Assembly: GCF_030297015.1 (NCBI RefSeq)
Contig: NZ_AP028056.1
Location: 1,622,939 to 1,686,938 of the forward strand
DNA: 64,000 bases
Origin: Brooklawnia propionicigenes
GTDB taxonomy: Bacteria; Actinomycetota; Actinomycetes; Propionibacteriales; Propionibacteriaceae
Direction: 5' to 3'
Shown here: positions 27,151-36,030 of the stretch, piece after piece
Numbering within the stretch: the first letter of the stretch is position 1
How the letters are laid out: the number at the start of each line of letters is the position of its first letter
Made by a program: the position numbers and the translations under genes
The notes under the pieces: model-generated
What the model was told of the DNA's origin: nothing
Database searches by the model: none
Seen by the model: only the letters and a program-made list of their open reading frames with translations

Positions 27151-27792
27151 TCAATCGACGATGCCGTACAGCCGGTCGCCGGCATCCCCGAGACCCGGGA
27201 CGATGTAGCCATGCTCGTTGAGCCGCTCGTCCACCGCGGCAACGACCAACGTGGTGGTGATGTTGAGGTCGTCAACCAGCGCCCGGAAGTTCTCGACGCC
27301 CTCCGGGGCGGCGAGCAGGCAGATGCAGGTCACGTCGTTGGCGCCGCGCTCGGCCAGAAACTCGACGCAACCACTCAGGGAGCCGCCGGTCGCCAGCATC
27401 GGATCGAGCACGAAGCACTGGCGTCCGGACAGGTCGTGCGGCAGCCGCTCGGCGTAGGTGAACGGCTCCAGGGTCTCCTCGTCGCGAACCATGCCGACGA
27501 ACCCGACCTCAGCGGTGGGCATCAGCCGGGTCATGCCGCTGAGCATTCCCAGACCCGCCCGCAAGATCGGCACCACCAGCGGCTTCGGGTCGAGCAGCGC
27601 AACACCCGCCGCCTCGGCGACAGGCGTCTGGATAGCGATCGGCCGCACCCGAACATTGCGGGTTGCTTCGTATGCCAGCAACGTGACCAACTCGTCGACA
27701 AGATCGCGGAAGGTCGGGCTCTTGGTGTTGATATCGCGCAGACAGGTCAGCTTGTGGGCCACCAACGGGTGATCGAGTACCTTGAAATCCAC
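27151..27792 (-). CDS. upp: uracil phosphoribosyltransferase
   Basis: Upp makes UMP from uracil and PRPP in pyrimidine salvage. The 213-residue protein shows the conserved start [13 protein letters not shown], the segment [13 protein letters not shown], the PRPP loop [11 protein letters not shown] and the uracil-binding C-terminus [11 protein letters not shown]. It is divergent from the TadA-associated gene. Confidence 0.95.
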   Translation of the reverse strand: MDFKVLDHPLVAHKLTCLRDINTKSPTFRDLVDELVTLLAYEATRNVRVRPIAIQTPVAEAAGVALLDPKPLVVPILRAGLGMLSGMTRLMPTAEVGFVGMVRDEETLEPFTYAERLPHDLSGRQCFVLDPMLATGGSLSGCVEFLAERGANDVTCICLLAAPEGVENFRALVDDLNITTTLVVAAVDERLNEHGYIVPGLGDAGDRLYGIVD

Positions 27793-27923
27793 GTGACTTA
27801 CCTTTGCACAGCCGGACGCGGTGCTGCGCGCGGGGTGCAGAAAGTGACCCCTGGACTTTCAGCCCGGGGGCGCATCTGTCACCATGGGGGATGTACGCGC
27901 GGGTAGCTGTGAGGAGCCAGGAT

Positions 27924-28661
27924 ATGAGCGCTGATGACGAGCAGTTCGTAGACACGGAATCCCCGGACGCTGATGACCTGAGCGAAGAGTTCGACGACCA
28001 CGATTCCGATCTGGATGGTGGCATCGTCCCCGATGACTATGACGAACTCGATGACGACTCGACCGATGACGACGACGAGTCCGACGACGACGAATCCGAC
28101 GAGGATGAGGCGGACGAGGATGACGATTCGGACGACGAGGACGGGTCGGACGATGAGGACGACTACGACGACTATGACGACGACTATGAAGACGCCACCG
28201 AGGAGGACATCGATTTCTGCGTCGCGCTCTACCGTGAGGACGGGGTCGCGGTAGTCACCGAGCTGGCGCCGCAGCTGGCCAATGACCTGGACGAACTGGT
28301 CGAGCAGTTGCGGCGGCTTCCGGGGGACGCGGGTGCGTTGGGTGTGGTGTCGATCGCGGGGCAGTTCTTCGTGCTCTGCCGGGTGCGTGGACGCATGGTG
28401 CAGGTGCTGCTGAGCGATTCGCTGTCGGCCAACGACTGGCCGATCGCGCGTGACGTGGTCGACTACCTCGGCATCGAGGTGCCGGATCCGGATGATGACT
28501 CCGAAGCGCTCGGCGATTTCGACATGCTGACCGATCAGGGTGTCAGCGAGTTCGATATGGAGCAGATCGCCAGTGACCTCGAGGAGGATTCCGACCAACT
28601 GGCGCGTCAGATCATCGACCTGATGAAGTTCAGCGGACCGTTCGAGCGGGCAGTCAACTGA
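27924..28661 (+). CDS. TadA-associated acidic protein
   Basis: A 245-residue protein of the family named putative tRNA adenosine deaminase-associated protein (TIGR03941), found upstream of tadA in actinobacteria and of unknown function. The first 95 residues are extremely acidic: long runs of Asp and Glu with few other residues. The globular remainder begins DIDFCVALYREDGVAVVTEL and contains VSIAGQFFVLCRVRGRMVQ. The longer frame from 27804 is ignored because the ATG at 27924 has a GAGGAG site 8 bases upstream. The gene ends 17 bases before tadA. Confidence 0.85.
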   Translation: MSADDEQFVDTESPDADDLSEEFDDHDSDLDGGIVPDDYDELDDDSTDDDDESDDDESDEDEADEDDDSDDEDGSDDEDDYDDYDDDYEDATEEDIDFCVALYREDGVAVVTELAPQLANDLDELVEQLRRLPGDAGALGVVSIAGQFFVLCRVRGRMVQVLLSDSLSANDWPIARDVVDYLGIEVPDPDDDSEALGDFDMLTDQGVSEFDMEQIASDLEEDSDQLARQIIDLMKFSGPFERAVN

Positions 28662-28678
28662 GCCGTTGGGATGCGCCG

Positions 28679-29116
28679 ATGCGGCGCGCGCTTGCGGTCG
28701 CCGATCAGGCGGCGGCTGCCGGCGACGTTTCCGTCGGCGCGGTTGTGTTGTCCCCGACAGGTGAGATGCTGGCCGTGGCCGGCAATGAGCGGGAACTGCT
28801 TGCCGATGTCAGCGCGCACGCCGAGATCGTTGCGTTGCGCCAGGCGGCCGCTGTGGTCGGGCAGGGTTGGCGACTTCCCGGTTGCACGCTGGTGGTGACA
28901 TTGGAGCCTTGCGCGATGTGTGCGGGCGCGATCGTGGCGGCCCGTATCCAGCGGCTGGTCTTCGGCGCATTCGACCCGAAGGCGGGAGCTGTTGCGTCGT
29001 TGTGGGATCTGGTGCGAGATCCGCGCCTGAACCACCGCGTCGAGGTAATCTCGGGGATACTCGCCGGCGAGGCCGAGCAGCAGCTGAGGAGTTTTTTCGG
29101 GGGACGCCGCGGCTAG
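28679..29116 (+). CDS. tadA: tRNA adenosine(34) deaminase
   Basis: TadA converts A34 to inosine in tRNA-Arg(ACG), allowing it to read CGU, CGC and CGA. The 145-residue deaminase has the zinc/catalytic motif HAEIVAL (about 48) and PCAMC (about 82-86). The reading frame is open upstream of the ATG at 28679 into the preceding gene, so a slightly longer N-terminus is possible, but RRALAVADQAAAAGDVSVGAV fits the usual start of the domain. Its substrate tRNA is encoded at 18299-18374. Confidence 0.92.
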   Translation: MRRALAVADQAAAAGDVSVGAVVLSPTGEMLAVAGNERELLADVSAHAEIVALRQAAAVVGQGWRLPGCTLVVTLEPCAMCAGAIVAARIQRLVFGAFDPKAGAVASLWDLVRDPRLNHRVEVISGILAGEAEQQLRSFFGGRRG

Positions 29117-29175
29117 CAGCACCGGCAGAGCGGTCAACTGGAAAAACAGGTCGCCGATGCCGTACCCTAGTCGAC

Positions 29176-29262
29176 GGTGACGTGTCTGAGCGGCCGAAAG
29201 AGCTCGCCTCGAAAGCGAGTGTGGTGCAAGCCACCGAGGGTTCAAATCCCTCCGTCACCGCG
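29176..29262 (+). tRNA. tRNA-Ser(CGA)
   Basis: The acceptor stem GGTGACG (29176-29182) pairs with CGTCACC (29253-29259). The anticodon arm CTCGC-CTCGAAA-GCGAG has anticodon CGA. A long variable arm (TGTGGTGCAAGCCACC) identifies a serine tRNA. Confidence 0.95.
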
Positions 29263-29281
29263 TGTGATGTCGCAGACATTG

Positions 29282-29318
29282 CGGACGCCTGAACCGAGTC
29301 AGTGGGTTCAGGCGTCCG
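29282..29318 (+). terminator. tRNA-Ser(CGA) terminator
   Basis: CGGACGCCTGAACC (29282-29295) pairs perfectly with GGTTCAGGCGTCCG (29305-29318) around a 9-base loop. Confidence 0.75.
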
Positions 29319-29388
29319 TCGTATCACGGCAGAGTGGTCAGCTGGTGGGCAGCCCGGCAGGTGCTGTATTGCTCGGTAATCTGAGGGC

Positions 29389-30087
29389 ATGTGGGCGTTT
29401 CTCCAGCCGGTGTCGGATTTCGTCCGGCATTTCGATGCCGAGGAACTGCGTCGGCTCGCGATGAACGCTGCTGATGGGATCGTCGCAACCGCGGGCATCG
29501 TGCAAGGTCTGAATGCGGCCGACCAGGTTGACTCGGTGCTGTCAACCGCCGCGCTGCTCAGCCTGCTCGCTGGCGGCATCGCCGCCGCATCGGTGATGTA
29601 CTACGAGGCGTCGTGGGAACGTGACGCGATCGTGGCCGCCGTGGAACAGGAACGCGCCCAGCACGCCGCGAACCCGGACCTGGAACTGAGCGAACTGGCC
29701 TCCCTGTACGTAGCTCGCGGGGTGGACCCAGAGTTGGCACGCCAGGTTGCCGCTCAGCTCAGTGCCAGGGATCCCGTCACTGCACACATCCGTGAGGAAC
29801 TGGGTCTGGACGAGGACGACCTCGCCATTCACCCGGTGATGATGGGTATTACCACCTTCTTCGCATTCGCGGTCGGCTCGTTGGTCCCGCTCGCCGGCAT
29901 CCTCTTGGCACCGCCGGAGTGGGATGTGCTGGTGACCTTCGCGATGGTGCTTGGCGCGCTGGTACTGACCTCGATCCTGGTGGCGCGAGCCGGGCACACC
30001 AGCGTCTGGCGCACGGCAGTGCGTACCTTGCTGATCGGTGCCGGCGCGATGCTGCTGTCGATGGGTGGCGGCGAACTGCTGAGCTGA
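29389..30087 (+). CDS. VIT-family membrane protein
   Basis: A 232-residue protein of the VIT1/CCC1 family, whose eukaryotic members carry iron or manganese into vacuoles. Visible are the family start RRLAMNAADGIVATAGIVQG, then AALLSLLAGGIAAASVMYYE, a cytoplasmic Glu-rich segment (about 75-140), and three more hydrophobic helices in the C-terminal 90 residues. Probable role: divalent metal efflux or tolerance. It stands alone between tRNA-Ser and the Lrp-type gene. Confidence 0.82.
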   Translation: MWAFLQPVSDFVRHFDAEELRRLAMNAADGIVATAGIVQGLNAADQVDSVLSTAALLSLLAGGIAAASVMYYEASWERDAIVAAVEQERAQHAANPDLELSELASLYVARGVDPELARQVAAQLSARDPVTAHIREELGLDEDDLAIHPVMMGITTFFAFAVGSLVPLAGILLAPPEWDVLVTFAMVLGALVLTSILVARAGHTSVWRTAVRTLLIGAGAMLLSMGGGELLS

Positions 30088-30110
30088 GCGGCCGGGCAGC
30101 GGGATCTCGC

Positions 30111-30623
30111 TCAGGTCGGGGCGATCAGTGGGTGCACCCCACGGAAGTGCTCCAGCACAGTCGATGTCTCCGTGGAGGCCACGGCGGCATGCTGATTCAG
30201 TTCATTGAGGACGAAGTCGCGCAGCCCCGCAGAATCGGCCATGGCGACCCGGACCAGCAGATCGCGTGAGCCCGCCAGGAAATAGACCTCGATGACGCCG
30301 GGACAATGGGCCAGCCGCTCGGCTTTGGTGCGCAGTTGCGCCCGGGCGGAGGGTTGGATCTGGATCTGGATGAGCGCCTCGAGCGGGCGTCCGACAGCGG
30401 CGAGATCGACGTCGGCATGAACTCCGCGTATGACCCCCGAATCGATCAGGGCGTGCACACGGTTGTGGGCGGTCGACTCCGCCACCGAAACGGTCTGGGC
30501 CAGTGTGCTGTTGGGTATTCGTCCGCGAGCCATCAGAACTTGCAGGATCAGACGGTCTATCGCGTCCAGTGGTCGAGGATTCTTCGGCGCCGTTGCCTTG
30601 GCGTGATCATTTTTAGGTGTCAC
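30111..30623 (-). CDS. Lrp/AsnC-family regulator (AldR-like)
   Basis: A 170-residue regulator: winged helix (LDAIDRLILQVLMARGRIPNSTLAQTVSVAESTAHNRVHAL, seen as residues about 19-58) and the C-terminal RAM effector domain (DVDLAAVGRPLEALIQIQ to the end). It is divergent from alanine dehydrogenase with 128 bases between, the arrangement of AldR and ald in mycobacteria, where AldR controls ald in response to alanine. The same job is inferred here, perhaps also for the alanine permease downstream. Confidence 0.9.
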   Translation of the reverse strand: MTPKNDHAKATAPKNPRPLDAIDRLILQVLMARGRIPNSTLAQTVSVAESTAHNRVHALIDSGVIRGVHADVDLAAVGRPLEALIQIQIQPSARAQLRTKAERLAHCPGVIEVYFLAGSRDLLVRVAMADSAGLRDFVLNELNQHAAVASTETSTVLEHFRGVHPLIAPT

Positions 30624-30751
30624 GACGCAAATTTATCTTGAAGGATCCTCATGATGAAGGACTTGGCGGTTCCTTTGTCGAACTTTCCTGACCATTCTTT
30701 CGGTATGGGTTCCGCAACGCCGCGGGACCTCATCAATCCGGAAGGTTGAAC
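30624..30751. promoter_or_regulatory. divergent regulatory region of the Lrp-type gene and ald
   Basis: 128 bases of lower GC than the flanks, containing ATTTATCTTGAAGGATCCTC and TTCCTTTGTCGAACTTTCC. It must hold both promoters and any Lrp-type operators. No perfect long palindrome stands out; Lrp sites are degenerate. Confidence 0.5.
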
Positions 30752-31870
30752 ATGAGAATCGGTGTTCCCAAAGAGATCAAGAGCCAGGAGTCCCGCGTCG
30801 CTGTAACTCCGGCCGGCGTGCATCAACTGGTTCAGCACGGTCATGAGGTCCTGGTCGAGGCCGGGGCTGGTATCGGCTCTGCAATCAGCGACGAGGCATA
30901 CCAGCACGCCGGTGCAACTCTCGTCGGATCTGCTGCCGAGACCTGGGGTGCAGCCGACCTGCTCTTGAAGGTCAAGGAACCCATTGCATCCGAATACCAG
31001 TACCTGCGTCCCGACATGGTGCTGTTCACCTACCTGCATCTGGCGGCGGACCAGCCCCAGACCGAGGCCCTGTTGTCGTCCGGCGCCACAGCCATCGCCT
31101 ACGAGACCGTGCAGACCGACCGTGGCGCACTCCCGCTGCTCTCGCCGATGAGTGAGGTCGCCGGACGCCTGTCCGCCCTGGTCGGCTCGCAGTGCCTGCT
31201 CAAGCACAACGGCGGCGACGGCATGCTGATCTCGGGTGTGCCCGGCGTCAAGCCCAGCAAGGTCGTGGTCATCGGCGGCGGTACCGCGGGCTACAACGCG
31301 GCGCAGATTGCCCACGGCATGCGCGCCCAGGTCACCGTCCTCGACGTCAACGCCGAGCGGCTCGTCCAACTCGATTCGGAGTTCCGCGGCGGCGTCTCCA
31401 CCATCGCATCGACCTCCTACTCGATCCGCGACGCGATCGCCGATGCCGACCTGGTCATCGGATCGGTGCTCATTCCCGGCGCCAGGGCGCCCAAGTTGGT
31501 CACCAATGACATGGTCGCCTCTGCGAAGCCCGGTTCGGTTTTCGTCGACATCGCCGTTGACCAGGGTGGCTGCTTCGCCGACACTCACGCGACGACCCAC
31601 GCCGACCCGATCTACACCGTGCACAACAGCGTCTTCTACGCGGTCGCGAACATGCCGGGCGCCGTGCCGGTCACCTCGACCTACGCACTCACCAATGCGA
31701 CATTGCCCTACGTGACCAAGTTGGCCGATCTCGGTTGGCGCGAGGCGTTGTGCCGCGACCGGACGCTGGCCCGCGGCTTGTCCACGGTCGCCGGTGAGCT
31801 CACCAGCGAGCCTGTCGCCGCTGCCTGGGGTCACGCCTTCACATCCATCGAGCACGTGCTCGCAGCATAG
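30752..31870 (+). CDS. ald: alanine dehydrogenase
   Basis: Ald interconverts L-alanine and pyruvate plus ammonia with NAD. The 372-residue protein begins MRIGVPKEIKSQESRVAVTP (ATG 30752, GGAAGG six bases upstream); the catalytic Lys lies in LLLKVKEPI and His in TYLHLAAD; the NAD site is VVVIGGGTAGYNAAQIAHG. The TTG at 30746 in the same frame is less likely as start. Length and motifs are standard. Confidence 0.96.
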   Translation: MRIGVPKEIKSQESRVAVTPAGVHQLVQHGHEVLVEAGAGIGSAISDEAYQHAGATLVGSAAETWGAADLLLKVKEPIASEYQYLRPDMVLFTYLHLAADQPQTEALLSSGATAIAYETVQTDRGALPLLSPMSEVAGRLSALVGSQCLLKHNGGDGMLISGVPGVKPSKVVVIGGGTAGYNAAQIAHGMRAQVTVLDVNAERLVQLDSEFRGGVSTIASTSYSIRDAIADADLVIGSVLIPGARAPKLVTNDMVASAKPGSVFVDIAVDQGGCFADTHATTHADPIYTVHNSVFYAVANMPGAVPVTSTYALTNATLPYVTKLADLGWREALCRDRTLARGLSTVAGELTSEPVAAAWGHAFTSIEHVLAA

Positions 31871-31959
31871 GCCTGCGCCTCACAGATTCGTCTGCGAGGC
31901 ACTGCCGACGGAGATCACGGGGCTGCCCGGACGCAAGACGGGCAGACGAGTATTCTCGT

Positions 31960-31984
31960 CCGGGTGGGCACGGCGCCCACCCGG
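31960..31984 (+). terminator. terminator between ald and the permease
   Basis: CCGGGTGGGC (31960-31969) pairs with GCCCACCCGG (31975-31984), then TTTCC. Two weaker hairpins precede it at 31877-31900 (TTCG loop) and 31923-31945. Because the permease has its own ribosome-binding site downstream, this may attenuate rather than stop transcription. Confidence 0.55.
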
Positions 31985-32028
31985 TTTCCGCCGGCGTCAT
32001 CGTCGCATGGAAACAAAGGAGTTCCCAC

Positions 32029-33607
32029 GTGAGTAGTCAAGATTTACATACCAGCCAGCCGACCGCGGCCACGTCCGAGACCGACTCGGGCGAAAGCCTC
32101 GAGCGGGGGGCTGGGCAACAGGCACCTGCAGCTGATCGCCATTGGTGGCGCCATCGGCACCGGCCTGTTCATGGGTTCCGGCAAGACCATTTCGCTGGCC
32201 GGCCCGTCCATCCTTCTCGTCTACGCCATCATCGGCATTCTGCTGTTCTTCGTGATGCGGGCCATGGGCGAGCTTCTGCTGTCGAACCTGAAATACAAGT
32301 CGTTCCGCGATATCGCCGAGTCAGTTCTCGGCCCGTGGGCCGGCTTCTTCTCCGGCTGGACCTACTGGTTCTGCTGGATCGTGATCGGTATCGCCGATCT
32401 GACTGCGGTCACCGCCTACGTGCAGTACTGGTGGCCGGACGTGCCGAAGTGGCTCGCCGCCACTTGCCTGGTCGCGCTGCTGCTTGGCCTGAATCTGATC
32501 GCCGTGCGACTGTTCGGTGAGGTCGAGTTCTGGTTCGCCATGATCAAGATCGTCGCGATCGTTTCGTTGATCGTCGTTGCAGTGGTGATGGTCGTCGCCG
32601 GCTTCACCTCTCCGGAGGGCCATCAGGCCTCGGTCGCCAACCTGTGGAATGACGGTGGGTTCTTCCCGACCGGCGGTGGCGGTTTCCTGGCAGGCTTCCA
32701 GATCGCCTTCTTCGCCTTCGTCGGTATCGAACTCGTCGGCACCGCCGCCGCTGAGACGAAAGACCCGATGAAGACCCTGCCCAAGGCAATCAATGCGATT
32801 CCGCTACGGGTGATGCTCTTCTACATCTGCGCACTGGCCGCCATCATGGCCGTCACCCCGTGGCGTTCCATCAACCCGGCAGTCAGCCCGTTCGTATCGA
32901 TGTTCGGGTTGGCGGGCTTTGGTGCTGCTGCCTCGGTGGTCAACTTCGTCGTCCTGACCTCAGCTGCATCATCGGCCAACTCGGGCATCTTCTCGACCTC
33001 CCGGATGCTGTACGGGCTCGCCTTGGACCACAAGGCCCCGGGACGGTTCGGACGCCTGACCAAGCACAAAGTGCCGGCCAACGGCCTGATCTTCTCCTGC
33101 AGCTGCCTGCTGCCCGGACTGGTCCTGCTCTACCTGTCGGATTCGGTCATCCAGGCCTTCACGGTGGCGACCACCGTCGCCTCGGTGCTCTTCATCTTCG
33201 TGTGGAGCATCATCATGGTCAGCTACCTGGTGTACCGCCGCCGCAACGCCGATCTGCACGAGGCCTCGACCTACAAGATGCCGGCAGGCATCCCGCTGAC
33301 CTATGTCGTGCTGTTCTTCTTCGTCGTGATGCTCGGCATCCTGGCGCTCGAGCCGGACACCAGGATCGCGCTGATGTTCACGCCCATCTGGTTCATCGTG
33401 CTGGGCCTCATCTACGCGGTGCGACGCAGGCGTCATCCTGACTTCGAGGCCAAGGGTGCGGTTCCGGAAGGCCCCGAACCCGCGATGCGAGACGAGCTGG
33501 TGCTGACCAGCGAAATCGTCGAGCCGGAGTCATGGTCCACCGAGGACGACCTGCAGGCGGTCATCGAGGTCACCGAACAACGGCAGACCCCGGTACCCGG
33601 CAGCTAG
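32029..33607 (+). pseudogene. cycA: CycA-like alanine/serine/glycine permease with G-tract frameshift
   Basis: An amino-acid/proton symporter of the APC family, closest in pattern to D-alanine/D-serine/glycine transporter CycA (about 470 residues). GTG 32029 has AAAGGAG 7 bases upstream and encodes MSSQDLHTSQ...SLERG. The frame then changes: six G at 32105-32110 should be five, to read GAG CGG GGG CTG GGC AAC (LERGLGNRHLQLIAIGGAIG). From there twelve-helix sequence is intact to 33607. An internal ATG at 32171 (MGSGKTISLAG) would lose most of helix 1. Position behind ald suggests alanine uptake. It may be a true mutation, slippage-controlled, or a sequencing error. Confidence 0.8.
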
Positions 33608-33729
33608 CGCTGCTTGTCACCAACACCTTCCGGATTCCAGGCCGGTCAGCTGTTCGTCACCCCGGGCGGCTGGCCGGCCTCACCGCGTCCGCTATCCGCT
33701 CGCACCCAGCCGGAGTTCATCGCGAGGTT

Positions 33730-34146
33730 TCAGCGCTGCTGAGCGCCCGGGAACTGACCGGGACCGCCGGCGTCGTGGCGATAGGCGTCTTGCGGACCGG
33801 GCGTCCATGTCTGCGGTGTGGAACCTCCGTCGCGCTGCCGTTCGACCAGGGCCGCCAGGCGGTCGGTGCGCATGAAGGCAACCGCCAGGCAGCAGATGCC
33901 GGCTAATCCGAGCAGCCCCGAGATCACGGTGCTGGCCGTGACCGCCCACAGACCCAGCGCACCGGCTGCCATCGGCAGCGCGAAGCCCACCGCCCGCGCG
34001 CCCAGTAGCAGTGTGATGCCGATGATCGCCAGAGCACGGGCGCTGCTGCGCCCGGCGACAATCAGCCAGATCAGCAGTCCGAGTTCGATCAACAGGCTGA
34101 GGATGGCCATCAGCGAACTGGCCAGCGCCATCATGGAAGTAGTCAC
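33730..34146 (-). CDS. small membrane protein of unknown function
   Basis: A 138-residue protein with about four hydrophobic helices (residues 3-30, 36-52, 54-70 and 72-92) and a hydrophilic, Pro/Gly/Gln-rich C-terminal tail. The start is GTG at 34146 with GGAGG 5 bases upstream (minus strand). I do not recognise a family. It is divergent from the FUSC-like gene. Confidence 0.7.
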   Translation of the reverse strand: MTTSMMALASSLMAILSLLIELGLLIWLIVAGRSSARALAIIGITLLLGARAVGFALPMAAGALGLWAVTASTVISGLLGLAGICCLAVAFMRTDRLAALVERQRDGGSTPQTWTPGPQDAYRHDAGGPGQFPGAQQR

Positions 34147-34232
34147 GGTTTCCTCCGTCGAAAATGATCATGGGTTCGTCCACCAACCTAGTTCGTGACG
34201 GGGGCCCGCTGCCGGTGGGTAGACTCTCAGCG

Positions 34233-35519
34233 GTGAGTGAAGCGAATGTGGATCCCTGGTGGGAACGTTGGTCGTCCTACTTCGTTGCCAACTTCCGCGC
34301 CGGCCGGATCCGCGTCAAGGGCGCGGCGATCCCCACCGTTCAGACCGCCTTCTTCGCCACCTTGTCATGGCTGTTCTGCTATTACGTGCTCGACGACCCG
34401 GCCCCGATCTTCGCGCCGATCGCAACCTTCGTGTGCATGGGACTCAGCCGCAACCGCGAACTGCGCAAGACAGCAGAAATGGGGTTTGGCGCCAGCATCG
34501 GCGTGCTCATCGGTGGGCTGGTCGGGCAGTACTGGGGCTTCGGTCCCGTCCAACTCTTCGTGCTCTTCTTGATCTGCCCGCTGCTCGGGCGTCTGATAGA
34601 CCGTGCCGAGATGGTCGCCTTTCAGATGGCGATTCAGTCGATGGTGGTGGCTGCCATGATTGCGCTGATGAACGCCGGGTCAACCGCTCTCGAGCGGTTC
34701 TTGAGTGCCATCGTCGGTTCGGCCGTGGCGTTGTTGGCCACCGTGATCCTGCCAACCAACGTCATGACGCGCCCCAGACGCTATGTGGCGTATGCGATCT
34801 TGGAGGCGTCGCGCATCATGCGGCGGCTGAGCAAGGGGCTGCTGGACGGCGATGCCGAGAGCATCGCTCAGTTGCAGGGCCGCCTCACCTCCATGCGTGA
34901 GCTGCTGAACGATGGACGCCGTGCGCTCACCAGCGCCCAGGAAACCGCCGCGGTTAGCCCGCGGGCATTCGGATCCCGACAGGGCCTGGCAGAACTCGAC
35001 CGCATGCTGGGACTCATCGAGCGCATGCATGTCACCTTGTCCATGATGCAACGACAGGGCCGCGGCATGGTTTCCGAGGTGGGACCGATGCCCGAGTTGG
35101 CGGCTCCGATGTGGCATGCGGCTGATCTGCTGGAGCAGGTCTCCAAGGGTGTCGCCGACTGGAAGCGTCCGACCGAGGCCCGCGATCAGGCCGTGCAACT
35201 GGCAAGCACACTCGGGCCGTCGACGTTCGTCCACGATCCAGACGATTGGCGCAGCGCGGCGCTGGTGTCGATGCTACGAGCCGTTGCGGTCGACATGCTG
35301 GAACTCACCGGGTTGTCGATGGTTCAGGCGCGTGCGGTGCTCGCCGACATCGGGGACTATCAGCCCGATGAGGACCCGACTGCTCCCGAGGTCGAGTTGG
35401 CGTCCACGATCTGGGGGACCGAGCAGTTGCCTGCCGTCGGACCGCACCCCGATGAAGACCGCTCCACCGAGCCGGACGAGGACTCTTCCTCGAAGCGAGA
35501 ACTGCCTCACCAAGACTAG
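34233..35519 (+). CDS. FUSC/ArAE-family membrane transporter
   Basis: A 428-residue membrane protein of the aromatic acid exporter/FUSC type: four to six hydrophobic helices between residues about 30 and 165, with the conserved DDPAPIFAPIATFVCMGLSR block, then a long cytoplasmic, largely helical domain (about 180-375) and an acidic Glu/Asp/Pro/Ser tail. I start at GTG 34233 (VSEANVDPWWERW) rather than the longer frame at 34164, which overlaps the divergent promoter. The substrate is unknown; family members export aromatic acids or are half-size uncharacterised proteins, as here. Confidence 0.78.
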   Translation: MSEANVDPWWERWSSYFVANFRAGRIRVKGAAIPTVQTAFFATLSWLFCYYVLDDPAPIFAPIATFVCMGLSRNRELRKTAEMGFGASIGVLIGGLVGQYWGFGPVQLFVLFLICPLLGRLIDRAEMVAFQMAIQSMVVAAMIALMNAGSTALERFLSAIVGSAVALLATVILPTNVMTRPRRYVAYAILEASRIMRRLSKGLLDGDAESIAQLQGRLTSMRELLNDGRRALTSAQETAAVSPRAFGSRQGLAELDRMLGLIERMHVTLSMMQRQGRGMVSEVGPMPELAAPMWHAADLLEQVSKGVADWKRPTEARDQAVQLASTLGPSTFVHDPDDWRSAALVSMLRAVAVDMLELTGLSMVQARAVLADIGDYQPDEDPTAPEVELASTIWGTEQLPAVGPHPDEDRSTEPDEDSSSKRELPHQD

Positions 35520-36030
35520 TGTCCTGCGCTCAAACTCGGGGTTCGCGGCGGCTGAGGCCGGACCGCCCTCGGGTACGCGCGTGAGCCGGTTGAGTCGCTG
35601 ACGCCAGCTTCGAAAAAGAAAAATCCCGGCCAAAAAGCTCATGCAGAAAAGTGGTGCTCAGACGATTCTGGAGGCCGTCAAGCACAAACTCGTTGATCAA
35701 AATTGTCCGTGTTGCCGCTGCGGATCGGCGGCGCGCCACACACAATCTCACCGGCGCGAATTCTTACAGAAGTGGGTACTCTGAGGAGATTTCTACGCGA
35801 GAGTCCGGGGGCGGCTGCGCCTACGGCCACCGAAATCGTGCTTCCTCATCCTCGCCAACCAGCTATCTACAAGGAAAGATATAGATCCGAGCGGCTAGTC
35901 TCCCGATTCAATTTCGAGTTTACGATAGCTGTGTGGCGTTTTTAGGTAATTTGTCTCTGATAGCTTACGCTCAGGAGTATTCACAGTTTGTGATGGTTCC
36001 TCCGTGATTCGGAGGATTTTGGAGGCCTTC
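35520..36030. other. AT-richer intergenic leader of the DUF3494 surface-protein gene
   Basis: No convincing gene lies here; the short ORFs lack any family feature. The DNA is clearly lower in GC than the rest of the window (for example GAAAAAGAAAAATCCC near 35612 and the T-rich stretch near 35920-35960). GATAGCT occurs at about 35926 and 35958. A hairpin TCCTCCG-TGATT-CGGAGGA at 35998-36016, followed by TTTT and the GGAGG of the next gene, could be an attenuator. Confidence 0.5.

Noticed and set aside
28609-29245. ORFs running through tRNA-Ser(CGA) and tadA on the minus strand
   Set aside because: They overlap a clear tRNA and a clear deaminase gene.
35530-35884. Two small overlapping ORFs in the AT-richer gap
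   Set aside because: No ribosome-binding site, family feature or codon bias; they look like chance frames.
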